Assembly: GCA_038251405.1 (NCBI GenBank)
Contig: JBBSBH010000019.1
Location: 29,157 to 93,156, forward strand
Direction: 5' to 3'
Origin: JADJLQ01 sp038251405
Lineage (GTDB): Bacteria > Bacteroidota > Bacteroidia > Chitinophagales > Saprospiraceae
Length of the DNA: 64,000 bases
Shown here piece after piece: positions 45,901 to 55,050 of this stretch. A model generated the notes under the pieces. It did not search any database and was not told the DNA's origin. It worked only from the letters and a program-made list of their open reading frames with translations. Position 1 is the first letter of the stretch. Each line of letters begins with the position of its first letter. Made by a program: the position numbers and the translations under genes.

Positions 45901-46162
45901 CCATATCTTCTGTCTTCCACAATCCACCTCCCGTGGTACCCATATAATATGTACCAGGATCGCTAACTACTCCTGAAGCACACACAGATCTTCCTCCTCT
46001 GAATGGCCCAATTGATCGCCATTTTACTGGTTTAAATATAGAATCGAGAGTGGACCCGGTACTCATCTGCCCTATTGCAATGGGAGCAAAGTTTATAGAA
46101 AATAGAATTAGAAATAATAGGAAATAATTTTTGATAAGCTTGTTAAGAGAGTTGAGCTTCAT
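42977..46162 (-). CDS. Secreted BNR/VPS10-like beta-propeller protein
   Basis: 1061 residues with a signal peptide (LNKLIKNYFLLFLILFSINFAPIAIG). The first 700 residues hold many BNR/sortilin-type repeats of the form S.D.G.TW (KSTDAGKTWKKI, KSIDGGDHWEKM, KTTDYGKTWTAI), as in glycosyl-hydrolase-labelled VPS10-like proteins and plant Ycf48-type factors. The last 200 residues are helical and Lys/Glu rich, ending VGAIWK. The family is common in Bacteroidota and is often called sialidase-like without evidence of activity. No clear T9SS tail is visible. Function unknown. Confidence 0.78.
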   Translation of the reverse strand: MKLNSLNKLIKNYFLLFLILFSINFAPIAIGQMSTGSTLDSIFKPVKWRSIGPFRGGRSVCASGVVSDPGTYYMGTTGGGLWKTEDMGITWNNISDGYFKTGSVGAIAVSESDPNIVYVGMGEHAVRGVMTHHGDGMYKSTDAGKTWKKIGLDLTQHIARVVVDPKNPNIVLVAAQGALYSKSSDRGIYKSTDGGATWSKVLYVNESTGCAELSMDMNNPNILYAAMWEHGRLPWKVISGGPGSGLYKSIDGGDHWEKMEDGLPKEMGKMAISVCRSNPDKVYALIESDTEKEAGGLFVSNDAGKKWSRISDDHRLVQRAWYYIEVFTDPLNENTVYVMSAPALKSADGGKSWKTMSTPHGDYHNLWINPANSKNMIISNDGGSVVSFNGGQSWSTQSNMPTAQFYRINVDNDFPYNIYGGQQDNSSVKIASRELGGRGITNKSWTSSAGGESAFLAFDPNNPRYVMGGSYLGTIELLDTKSNASTNVMAAPIQYLGRASSDMKYRFNWNAPIIWSKHNPNTFYHGSQYVLRTTDMGKTWTEASPDLTHNEKSKQGKGGGPYTNEAVGAENYGTLAYILESPIEKGVIWTGSDDGVVSLTRDNGNSWQNVTPNGLKECLINAIEVSPFDKATAYIATTRYKFNDYAPGLYKTTDYGKTWTAINNGIPNGAFTRVVREDDTRKDLLFAGTESGVYVSWNGGKDWSSFQLNLPVTPITDLRIHQGNLIASTSGRAFWILDDLGMIRQYNNSTNSFSMFKPSPAIIVNGSSDLDESDPDFDGTSKIRGVNPATGAVIYYTLPDNKDTSDISMEIRDMQSNLLNTFSSKESKEFKKYDGGPDKEPTLSKNNGLNRFVWNMRNATMPGVPTVYIESSYDGHKAPPGRYNVTLSRGNQKTTTQVEILPNPLYPTDAKTYEEYDKLMRSMEAEVTKMHTAVNDMNAKREQMEKIITSLSEDNKFKSVQKEAKDLVQKMKEWDADMVQRKAKAYDDVDNYDNKFTANYLFLINQTESDIPRVGQPSLDRLKELNAQWEKLKTRSDDILKNKIPALNKSLWEAGVGAIWK

Positions 46163-46294
46163 GATGCAATTATAGTTTTTGATTGAAGAATAAAAGTAAA
46201 TAGAATTTGAGGGTTGAAGCCCCTATTTCAGTAAATATATTCCAAACGCATCTCAACAATCTGAATCCGCCATTGTTAAATGGTAAACTTTCAC

Positions 46295-46993
46295 ATGAAA
46301 AACATCATAATTGCAGGAGCAGGAAAGGGCATTGGATTGGAAATTGCCAAATTACTAGCACCTGAGTTCAATCTTATAACTATTTCGAGAAATCTTACAG
46401 ACGACTTAAAAAATTTGAATACCCAATTTTATAAATTGACCCTATCAAAGGAAACTGATTTTGAAATCATAGATCTACCGGACGAAATTCATGGATTGAT
46501 ATATTGTCCGGGTTCTATCAATCTAAAACCTATTACCAGATTGAGCATATTAGATTTTGAGAAAGATTTTGATCAAAACGTTTTAGGGGCTATTGGAATC
46601 ATTAAATATGTCCTGCCCAATTTGAAGAAGAGCAAAGATGCAAGTATTGTGCTTTTTAGCACGGTGGCAGTAAAACTTGGAATGGCATTTCATGCTTCTG
46701 TAGCTGCTTCCAAAGGAGCTATTGAGGGACTAACTAAATCTCTGGCAGCAGAACTGGCGGGTTCCCGAATACGAGTTAATGCCATTGCGCCTTCACTTAC
46801 TGAAACTTCAATGTCTGAATTTTTACTTAATACTGAAGAAAAAAGAAATAATTCAGCAAAAATGCACCCTTTACAAAGAATTGGGAATCCTCAGGAAATA
46901 GCCAAATTGGCTGAATACCTCATAAGTGAAAATAGCAGCTGGATAACAGGACAAATCATCGGAATTGATGGCGGACTAGGCAGCTTAAAATAA
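46295..46993 (+). CDS. Short-chain dehydrogenase/reductase family, atypical active site
   Basis: 232 residues from ATG 46295, which puts the cofactor motif AGAGKGIGLEIA at the N-terminus as usual; ATG 46280 adds five residues. Rossmann fold with LFSTVAVK providing the conserved Ser. The position of the catalytic Tyr in the YxxxK motif is Val here: HASVAASKGAIEGL keeps the Lys but not the Tyr. The C-terminal RVNAIAPSLTET and ITGQIIGIDGG blocks are normal. It may be a reductase of an SDR branch that lacks the Tyr, or a non-enzymatic member. Substrate unknown. Confidence 0.82.
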   Translation: MKNIIIAGAGKGIGLEIAKLLAPEFNLITISRNLTDDLKNLNTQFYKLTLSKETDFEIIDLPDEIHGLIYCPGSINLKPITRLSILDFEKDFDQNVLGAIGIIKYVLPNLKKSKDASIVLFSTVAVKLGMAFHASVAASKGAIEGLTKSLAAELAGSRIRVNAIAPSLTETSMSEFLLNTEEKRNNSAKMHPLQRIGNPQEIAKLAEYLISENSSWITGQIIGIDGGLGSLK

Positions 46994-47137
46994 TTAAACC
47001 TAAATTTTGCATTAGAAATTCAATGCAAAATCTGAGGTGTTGAAAATGAATTATTTATATTGATTTAAACTGGTAAGAAATAATTACAGTTTCAAAACTC
47101 AGGTCTGATGACTCCAATAGTCGTATCAGACTCATAG

Positions 47138-47185
47138 GAGGTTGACCTCGATAAATAGTTGGTTTTCAATTCAACTATTTCATCG
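47138..47185. other. Two adjacent hairpins in the leader region of the TonB receptor
   Basis: GAGGT-tg-ACCTC (47138-47149) is followed by a 13-base stem with a one-base bulge: CGAT/ATCG, then AAATAGTTG/CAACTATTT (47149-47185). No T run follows, so neither is a standard terminator. The gap 46994-47470 also holds a 10-base hairpin, ATTTTGCATT/AATGCAAAAT (47004-47031), just after the SDR gene. Confidence 0.5.
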
Positions 47186-47189
47186 ACCG

Positions 47190-47235
47190 TTGGCAATTTT
47201 TGCTTCAGCTGCAAAAATTGGGTTAAATAATAACT
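47190..47235. repeat. Solo REP-like element
   Basis: A perfect hairpin CAATTTTTGC/GCAAAAATTG (47194-47203 and 47211-47220) with loop ttcagct, followed by ggttaaa. On the reverse strand it reads ttaacccaatttttgcagct, closely matching 23137-23156 in the REP field 24 kb away. It is therefore a dispersed member of the same family. Confidence 0.55.
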
Positions 47236-47470
47236 TATCTTCTTTGATAATGTACAGGCTGTGATGCTTCAGTTTCATTTACTGATATACATGTGTCTAA
47301 TATCAAATAAATTTTAGTAAAAGTGACCTATAACCACTAAAATTGAGCTCAAAAATTGTTTCAATTTTACACTTATCATCAACGTTTATTCACCTATCTT
47401 CGTTTTATTATTTATTTACATATCTGATTGAATATATCTGATTGAATTTTAACTATTTGACTTGATTCTC

Positions 47471-50400
47471 ATGCTCAAAAAAATTACTGGAATTTGCTTA
47501 TGGATAGGTTTTGCAATTACAGCCTATTCCCAGACATCTTTAGAAGGAAAAGTAACGGATGAAAAAAATGAGGGCTTAATAGGTGCTACCGTAGTACTTT
47601 TCAAAAATGGAGTACAAAAAAGCGGCACTACCACCGATATTGATGGAAACTATAGTATATCCAATTTGGACCCAGGTAGCTATGATGTGGAATTTAGTTA
47701 CATCGGTTATCAGTCTCAGCGAATTCAGGGTGTAGTAATCTTCGCTGGCAAAAGTAATCGTCTCAATTCTGAAATGTCTGCCGGGGTTTTGCTAAATGAA
47801 GTAGTGATATTAGAATACAAAGTACCTCTCATTCAACAAGATAACACTACCTCGGGCGGCACCGTCACCTCTGAACAAATCAGAAACCTTCCTACAAAAA
47901 ATATTAATGAATTAGCTGCCACCACTGCTGGAATAGCCTCCCAAAATGGTGGCGCACTAAATATCCGCGGGTCCAGATCAAACGCCACTAACTATTATAT
48001 CGATGGTATACGAGTAAATACCAATCTCATCCCTCAAACGGAAATAGATCAAATGCAGGTAATTACCGGAGGAGTAGAAGCAAAATATGGCGATGTTACC
48101 GGAGGTGTAATATCCATCACCACGAAGGGACCAAGCAATAAATTCTCCGGGGGTTTAGAATTAGAATCTTCCCAACTTACGGATCCCTATGGTTACAATT
48201 TGCTGAACTTTAATCTTAGCGGACCTATTGCCAGAAATAAAAAAGGAATTTCTGTTCTGGGGTATAGATTTAGCGGTCAATTAAGGAGACAGGATGATGA
48301 TAATCCGGCTGCGTTCGGAGCTTACTATGCAAAATCTGACAAACTGAAAGAATTACAAGATAATCCAGTAATCAGATTCAATGGCGTGCCTTTGTCTAAT
48401 GCAGAATTTTTGACCCCTGCAGATGTATACTTAAGTTCAGCACATTTAAACGATAGAAACACCCGGATGGACTATACCGGAAAAATAGATGCTCGCCTGA
48501 ATAAAGCCATTGATATTAGTCTTACCGGAGCCTATGGGAATACTAACAATCGATTCTCACCAGGAAACAATTTTAATTTATTAAATAACGGTAATAATCC
48601 TATGGCACTCACCAATAACTACCGAATAGGACTTAAATGGAGGCATAGGTTAGGTAAATTAAATGATGAATTGACTACTAAAAAAAGCAAAGGTGATAAT
48701 CGATTATTTAGAAATGCTATTTACACACTTCAAGCGCTTTACGAAAAAGGAAGAAGCAAAACGGAGGACTATTTACATAGAGAAAATATATTTGATTATG
48801 GTTATGTTGGCAAATATGATATTTCCTGGATACCTGTGGAAGGCGAATCAACTTATAGTAGAGGCCCCATCCCGGGACTTGCTCATGCAGGCTATTTGCA
48901 ACAATTAAATGGGTATTCTCCGGGTACTATAAATCCTATTTTGGCTAATTATAATAATGGCATTGACGGAAATAATTTATTTGATTATTATGCATATAAT
49001 GGCTTTACTTCTTCAAATTTTAACTCCGCCTGGAGATTGCACAATAATGTGGGACTGGTTTATAACCAATTTACCAAAGGCGAAAGTGACATTCTTACTT
49101 TTAATGGCGAGGCAAGTTTTGATTTATTCCCCGGTGGTTCTGAAAAAGGAAGACATAATATTCAAGTTGGGTTTATATATGAACAAAGAGAAAATAGATC
49201 CTGGGGCATCAATCCTGCACAGCTTTGGACCATTGCACGACTCCAGGCAAATAATCATATCAAAGGGGTAGACACCACTAAAGTAATTGGTTCATTTACC
49301 GGGATTTTGACCCCTTTTACTTATGAGCAATTTGCCACTAAAATAGAGGAGGATAACGATTTGCTGTTTTATAAAAAAGTGCGTGAACTTACTGGTCAAC
49401 CGCTCACCGAATATGTAAATGTAGATGGTATCAACCCCTCAGATTTAAAATTGAATATGTTTGCCGCCAGCGAACTCACAGATCAAGGGATATTGGATTA
49501 CTATGGGTATGATTATTTGGGCAACAAACTAAAAGGAAAAACAAAATTTAATGATTTTTTCACTGCAGTAGATGCTGATGGAAGACGCACATTTGTAGTT
49601 GCCCCCAACAAACCCACTTATGCTGCAGCCTACATTCAGGATAAATTTAATTATAAAGATTTGATACTGCGCCTCGGGCTTAGGATAGATCGATATGATG
49701 CCAACACGATGGTGCTTAAGGATGCGTTCTCATTATACGAGATTACTCAGGCTAAAGAATTTTATTCATCCATTGGTGAAACTAAACCGGATGCAGTAGG
49801 CGATGATTACCTGGTATATGTCACCGGTAAGAATTCAAATAAAATAAAAGCTTTCCGAAAAGGGGAACAATGGTATTTCCCAAATGGTACGCCGGCAAAT
49901 GATGGTTCGGTAATATTTGGGGGTGAAGTAGTGACTCCTAAATTAGTTGACCCAAATTCCAATATTCGATTAAAGTCATTTGACCCAAATCAGTCATTTA
50001 CACCCTATAAACCGCAAATAAATATCATGCCCAGGTTGGCATTTTCGTTTCCTATTTCAGACGAAGCTAACTTTTATGCCCATTATGATATCCTGGTTCA
50101 AAGACCCCCATCCAATACTATTGCTACCGCTTTGGATTATTACTATTTTGAGGATCCTTCCAGAACTCCCTCTAACAATCCCAATCTAAAACCCGAAAAA
50201 ACGATTGATTACGAAGTAGGATTTCAACAAAAACTTACTAATTCTTCCGCTCTAAAAATTTCTGCATACTATAAAGAGTTGCGGGACATGATTCAAAGTC
50301 GCACTTATTTATTTATTCCTTCACCAGTCAATACCTACTCCGGCTTTGGCAACCTTGATTTTGGAACAGTAAAAGGATTTAGTTTTCAATACGATCTACG

Positions 50401-51067
50401 CAGAATACGAAATATTGAGTTACAGGCAAACTATACTTTGCAGTTTGCAGATGGTACTGGATCAAGCAGTACCTCCCAGCGAGGACTCAATACCAGGGGA
50501 AATATCAGAAGCCTATTCCCTTTAAATTTTGATGAAAGACATAGGATTGTGGCCGTACTGGATTACAGGTATAGTTCAGGAAAAGCGTATAACGGCCCAC
50601 GAATAAATGGCCTGAATATATTCTCCAATGCTGGCATCAATTTTCAAACCAATGCAGTGAGTGGCAGACCTTATACAAAATTACAAAGAGCTCAACCGCT
50701 TGGAGGCACCGGATTTGCAGGTGCATTAAATGGATCCCGGCTCCCATGGAATTTTAATATAGACATTAGGGCAGATAAAAGCTTTGACATTGCTGCTAAA
50801 GGGTCAAAACCATTATTTTTAAATGTATATGCAAGAGCTCAAAATGTACTTAATAGAAAAAATGTTTACGGTGTGTATCCAGTAAGTGGATCACCTGCTG
50901 ACGATGGCTATCTTACCTCCACGGATGGTAAATCCGCTTTAAATACGGTCACCAATTCAGGAAGAGATATTGCGGCTTACCTCGCTTCTTACCAGTGGGC
51001 CGAGCTCAATCCAGGATTTTATTCATTGCCGAGGAGAATATTTATCGGTGCAATACTTGAATTTTAA
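47471..51067 (+). CDS. TonB-dependent receptor with carboxypeptidase-regulatory-like domain
   Basis: 1198 residues from ATG 47471 with signal peptide MLKKITGICLWIGFAITAYSQ; the TTG at 47462 adds three residues. Residues 25-105 are a CarboxypepD_reg-like domain (LEGKVTDEKNEGLIGATVVL). A plug domain follows (IRNLPTKNINELAATTAGI, near 138-156, and YYIDGIRV), then a long beta barrel ending in LPRRIFIGAILEF with a terminal Phe. It is an outer-membrane protein and may import a ligand or act in surface assembly. The next two genes form a unit with it. No SusD partner is present, so it is not a classical SusCD pair. Confidence 0.87.
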   Translation: MLKKITGICLWIGFAITAYSQTSLEGKVTDEKNEGLIGATVVLFKNGVQKSGTTTDIDGNYSISNLDPGSYDVEFSYIGYQSQRIQGVVIFAGKSNRLNSEMSAGVLLNEVVILEYKVPLIQQDNTTSGGTVTSEQIRNLPTKNINELAATTAGIASQNGGALNIRGSRSNATNYYIDGIRVNTNLIPQTEIDQMQVITGGVEAKYGDVTGGVISITTKGPSNKFSGGLELESSQLTDPYGYNLLNFNLSGPIARNKKGISVLGYRFSGQLRRQDDDNPAAFGAYYAKSDKLKELQDNPVIRFNGVPLSNAEFLTPADVYLSSAHLNDRNTRMDYTGKIDARLNKAIDISLTGAYGNTNNRFSPGNNFNLLNNGNNPMALTNNYRIGLKWRHRLGKLNDELTTKKSKGDNRLFRNAIYTLQALYEKGRSKTEDYLHRENIFDYGYVGKYDISWIPVEGESTYSRGPIPGLAHAGYLQQLNGYSPGTINPILANYNNGIDGNNLFDYYAYNGFTSSNFNSAWRLHNNVGLVYNQFTKGESDILTFNGEASFDLFPGGSEKGRHNIQVGFIYEQRENRSWGINPAQLWTIARLQANNHIKGVDTTKVIGSFTGILTPFTYEQFATKIEEDNDLLFYKKVRELTGQPLTEYVNVDGINPSDLKLNMFAASELTDQGILDYYGYDYLGNKLKGKTKFNDFFTAVDADGRRTFVVAPNKPTYAAAYIQDKFNYKDLILRLGLRIDRYDANTMVLKDAFSLYEITQAKEFYSSIGETKPDAVGDDYLVYVTGKNSNKIKAFRKGEQWYFPNGTPANDGSVIFGGEVVTPKLVDPNSNIRLKSFDPNQSFTPYKPQINIMPRLAFSFPISDEANFYAHYDILVQRPPSNTIATALDYYYFEDPSRTPSNNPNLKPEKTIDYEVGFQQKLTNSSALKISAYYKELRDMIQSRTYLFIPSPVNTYSGFGNLDFGTVKGFSFQYDLRRIRNIELQANYTLQFADGTGSSSTSQRGLNTRGNIRSLFPLNFDERHRIVAVLDYRYSSGKAYNGPRINGLNIFSNAGINFQTNAVSGRPYTKLQRAQPLGGTGFAGALNGSRLPWNFNIDIRADKSFDIAAKGSKPLFLNVYARAQNVLNRKNVYGVYPVSGSPADDGYLTSTDGKSALNTVTNSGRDIAAYLASYQWAELNPGFYSLPRRIFIGAILEF

Positions 51068-51069
51068 AA

Positions 51070-54000
51070 ATGAAAGGAATGATTAAATTTTATAGAGCGA
51101 TTTTATTTATAGTATTAGCAGGCTCTTTATTGACCTTACAGGCCTATCCAAATTATCCCATCAAACCTTCGAAAATCAATGAATTAAAACAACGACTTTC
51201 CCCCAGAGCAGATTGTGCTCCATCTACCGCATCTGTGGATATGTCTATCAATAATGTACGTGCCAGATTACTTGCTGGAGGTGATGTGTGGTGGGACCTT
51301 CAAGCTGGAAAATATATAGTTCCTAAGGTACAGCCTGGATCTGGCGTACCAGAAGTTTCGGCCATTTTTGCCGGAGCTGTTTGGCTTGGAGGGTTTGATC
51401 CTGTAGGCAATCTCAAATTAGCAGCACAGACCTATCGCACGGGAGGCAGGAATGACTTTTGGCCTGGTCCTTTGGATCCTGTAAGAGGTACTATAGGAAT
51501 AGATACCTGTGCTAAATGGGACAGGCATTTTCAAGTATTGGGAACAAGTATTTCCGCTCATATAAAAGCATTTAATGATGCCGTTATAGCAGGTGTCCCA
51601 TTAGATTGTAAAAGTATTCCCGAAGATGTATTGGGTTGGCCAGCCAGAGGCAACCCTTATTTCAAAGGAATTCATGGTTTCAATTTACCCAATACCTCTC
51701 AAGGTCTTGCCGGCTTTTATGATCAGGATGGTGATGGCGTTTATAATCCCTGCAAAGGCGACTACCCCATTATTGAAATTCGCGGCTGTAATGCTCCACA
51801 GTATCCTGATGAAATGATCTTTTGGATTTATAATGATGCAGGTGGAATTCATACCCAGACCCAGGGAAAACCCATTCAAATGGAAATCCAGGTGCAGGCT
51901 TTTGCTTACGCCACCAATGATGAGATCAATAATATGACTTTTCAGCGCTACAAGCTAATAAATAGAGCCACTCAGAGTATTGACTCTACCTTCTTTGCCA
52001 TGTTTGTGGATCCTGATCTGGGTTGCCATACCGATGACTATATTGGCTGCGATGTGGGCCGGTCAATGGCTTACGTGTATAATGAAGATGCTACTGATGG
52101 GGATAATGGATGTTCCTGCCCAGGAGGTATCAACACGTATTGCAATAACATCCCTATACTTGGTGTAGACTATTTTAGAGGACCTTTGGATGAAAATGGT
52201 AAGGAAATAGGAATGTCTTCCTTTACCTATTACAATAATGCCGCAATAGGCAACTGGCCCAATGCCATGACCGACCCCGATAATGCACCGGAATATTATA
52301 ATTACATGTCGGGATCATGGAAAGATGGTACTCCCTTTTCTTTTGGTGGAACTGGTTATTTAATTGGTGGCAAAAGAAACGACTTTGCATTTGTTAATCC
52401 GCCAAATGACAACAGAGGCTGGAGTATGTGCACCGCAAATCTTGATTTTGGAGATCGAAGAACAATCCAAGCTTCCGGACCATTTAGATTAGATCCCGGA
52501 GCTGTAAACGAATTGATTATAGGCGTGGTATGGGTCCCTGATTTAGATTATCCTTGCCCTAATATTGATCGATTGACTTCTGCTGATGATATCGCTCAGT
52601 CTCTTTTTGACAATTGCTTCGATATTACTGATGGACCTGATGCACCTGATATGGATTTTATTGAGCTGGATAAAGAACTGATATTGCTACTTACAAATGA
52701 TGAATTGACTTCCAATAATGCTCATGAAGCTTACCAGGAAGTCGATCTGCAGGCTCCGAAGGGTATCACCGATAGTCTTTATAGATTTGAAGGCTACAAA
52801 ATATTTCAACTTAAAAGTGCTGATGTCGGAATAGCTGATATAGATGATGTAAATAAAGCCCGATTGGTTTTCCAGGTAGATGTAAAGAATAATGTAAAAA
52901 GCATTTATAATTGGAAATCTGTTCCAGACCCTAATTCCTCACAGCCTGTATGGATTCCCGAAATAAGAGTTGAAGGTCAGGATCTGGGTGTAAAGCACAG
53001 CTTTGATGTAAAAGAAGATCAATTTGCCACAGATGATCGTTCTTTAGTCAATCACAAAAAATATTATTTCACGGTCATCGCTTACGCGTATAATAGTTAT
53101 TTGCCTTTTAATCCCCGCGATGTACTGGGGCAACGAAAACCATATCTTGAAGGCCGCCGTAATATAAAAACGTATATCCCTATTCCAAGGCCTATAGTAG
53201 GCATCAATCAACAATCTGCATATGGAAATGGTGCTCAGATCACCAGGTTAGATGGTGTGGGCGCGGGCGGCAATTTCATTGACATGTCTGATGAAACAAA
53301 GGAAGCTATACTTTCCGGGAAATTTACCGGGAAAATAAAATACAACCCCGGTGGGGGCCCTATTCAGGTAAAAGTGTACAATCCCTTAGACATCAAAGAC
53401 GGTGTATATACCCTCACCTTTACTGATCGTGATCCTAACAATAATCAATTGGACCCTCCTGTAAGATGGAGATTGGTAAATTCCAGTGATCCCACCAATG
53501 TAATTTTATCTGAGACTACTATCGATAAATTGAATGAACAATTAATTGCCAAATATGGATTCTCGGTAACTTTAGGGCAAACTATAGATGCTGGTGATGA
53601 TCCATTAAATTCAAATGGGGCCATCGGAGCAAGAGTGGAATACAGAGACAATAATAAGCCTCAATGGCTGGCCTTTATTCCGAATGGAAATGGAGTGCTG
53701 CATTATATCAAAACAGGAAAAAATGAAATCGACTTTTTACTGGATCAAAAATCTGCTCTATCTACTATGAATGGAGGCAATTCATTGGTGCCCTATTACC
53801 TTACTGATTTTAGAGTCACTGACCCCAATAATCCATACATCTCACCATCCTGGATGGACCCTTCTGATGGGTTTAAAATCATGCGGGAAAATCCCGGTTT
53901 CAAATTGCAAAATTTAAATAATGTGGACATCGTACTCACACCCGACAAGTCTAAATGGAGCCGATGCGTCGTGGTGGAGACTGCTTCGCCATTTTATTTT

Positions 54001-55035
54001 TCTTCTTCAGTGGGCCTTGGTATCCCTACTCTGGGAAATACTAAAAATATGGATTTACGCAGTAGCCCATCTGTAGGAAAAGAAGATGCCAATAATGATG
54101 GTATAGCCGATCTTGATAACGATGGTTTAGGTATGTCCTGGTTTCCAGGGTATGCCATTGATGTAGAGACGGGCAAAAGACTAAATATTTTCTTTGGTGA
54201 AAATACGGTTTATGATGGTCGACTATTTCCACAAGGATTTATTGATAATAGACCGATTGGTGGAGACATGATGTGGAACCCTAGTGCGCAGACTACTATA
54301 CAGACGGGGGGTAATGCCTCATTGTTTAATTTTCTTTTAGGTGGTCAGCATTTTATTTATGTGACTTTAGAAGATTATGATGAATGTAAGTCACTTCGCA
54401 CAAGATTAGTTTCTGGAGGAAGCGTATTAAAGAAAATTCCTGGTTTAAGAGACATCACCTGGACTGCATTTCCGATCGTTGCCACTGGTCAGAAATTATT
54501 AACCTATAAAGATGGTCTGATCCCTAATGAAGTTACCATCAAAATGAGGGTACAAAATCCTTATGCCAATTATGTGGGTACCAATCAATCAAAAGGAAAC
54601 CCTACTTATGAATTTAATTTTACAGCTCAAGAGGCAAAACAGTTAGAAGGAGTTCAAATTCCCGATGCCTTGAAAAAAGTAAATGTAGTGCCCAATCCTT
54701 ACTACGCTTATTCTGCCTATGAAACCAATCAATTTACCAATACTATAAAAATTACTAACCTACCATCCAAATGCAATGTCACTATTTATTCATTAGATGG
54801 TAGATTCATCAGACAGTATAAGCGGGATGAAAAAGATGTACCCATTAAAGATCGAAACAATCCTGCTATTTTGATTTCAAAGTATGCTCCCGATCTGGAG
54901 TGGGATATGAAAAACTCAAAAGGGATACCCATCGCAAGTGGTGTCTATCTGGTGCATGTACTAGCTGAAGGTATAGGTGAAACTACAATCAAATGGTTTA
55001 ATGTAAATAGAAAATTCGATCCTACAGGTTTGTAA
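51070..55035 (+). CDS. Giant secreted protein, likely T9SS cargo of the TonB receptor/PorV unit
   Basis: 1321 residues with a signal peptide (MIKFYRAILFIVLAGSLLTLQA). Near the start is a conserved block (STASVDMSINNVRARLLAGG, GAVWLGGFD) that I recall from large Bacteroidota exported proteins of unknown function. Residue 235 onward has a calcium-type DQDGDGVYNPCKGDYP motif. The C-terminal 100 residues (VVPNPYYAYSAYE…VYLVHVLAEG) resemble the FlgD-like/T9SS sorting fold, although the end is longer than a normal type A tail. It starts two bases after the receptor gene. Function unknown. Confidence 0.7.
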   Translation: MKGMIKFYRAILFIVLAGSLLTLQAYPNYPIKPSKINELKQRLSPRADCAPSTASVDMSINNVRARLLAGGDVWWDLQAGKYIVPKVQPGSGVPEVSAIFAGAVWLGGFDPVGNLKLAAQTYRTGGRNDFWPGPLDPVRGTIGIDTCAKWDRHFQVLGTSISAHIKAFNDAVIAGVPLDCKSIPEDVLGWPARGNPYFKGIHGFNLPNTSQGLAGFYDQDGDGVYNPCKGDYPIIEIRGCNAPQYPDEMIFWIYNDAGGIHTQTQGKPIQMEIQVQAFAYATNDEINNMTFQRYKLINRATQSIDSTFFAMFVDPDLGCHTDDYIGCDVGRSMAYVYNEDATDGDNGCSCPGGINTYCNNIPILGVDYFRGPLDENGKEIGMSSFTYYNNAAIGNWPNAMTDPDNAPEYYNYMSGSWKDGTPFSFGGTGYLIGGKRNDFAFVNPPNDNRGWSMCTANLDFGDRRTIQASGPFRLDPGAVNELIIGVVWVPDLDYPCPNIDRLTSADDIAQSLFDNCFDITDGPDAPDMDFIELDKELILLLTNDELTSNNAHEAYQEVDLQAPKGITDSLYRFEGYKIFQLKSADVGIADIDDVNKARLVFQVDVKNNVKSIYNWKSVPDPNSSQPVWIPEIRVEGQDLGVKHSFDVKEDQFATDDRSLVNHKKYYFTVIAYAYNSYLPFNPRDVLGQRKPYLEGRRNIKTYIPIPRPIVGINQQSAYGNGAQITRLDGVGAGGNFIDMSDETKEAILSGKFTGKIKYNPGGGPIQVKVYNPLDIKDGVYTLTFTDRDPNNNQLDPPVRWRLVNSSDPTNVILSETTIDKLNEQLIAKYGFSVTLGQTIDAGDDPLNSNGAIGARVEYRDNNKPQWLAFIPNGNGVLHYIKTGKNEIDFLLDQKSALSTMNGGNSLVPYYLTDFRVTDPNNPYISPSWMDPSDGFKIMRENPGFKLQNLNNVDIVLTPDKSKWSRCVVVETASPFYFSSSVGLGIPTLGNTKNMDLRSSPSVGKEDANNDGIADLDNDGLGMSWFPGYAIDVETGKRLNIFFGENTVYDGRLFPQGFIDNRPIGGDMMWNPSAQTTIQTGGNASLFNFLLGGQHFIYVTLEDYDECKSLRTRLVSGGSVLKKIPGLRDITWTAFPIVATGQKLLTYKDGLIPNEVTIKMRVQNPYANYVGTNQSKGNPTYEFNFTAQEAKQLEGVQIPDALKKVNVVPNPYYAYSAYETNQFTNTIKITNLPSKCNVTIYSLDGRFIRQYKRDEKDVPIKDRNNPAILISKYAPDLEWDMKNSKGIPIASGVYLVHVLAEGIGETTIKWFNVNRKFDPTGL

Positions 55036-55050
55036 AATAAAGATGAAGAA

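Noticed and set aside
47004..47031. Hairpin after the SDR gene as an intrinsic terminator
   Set aside because: The stem is perfect but is followed by tctgagg and not by a T run, so it was kept only as a structural note.
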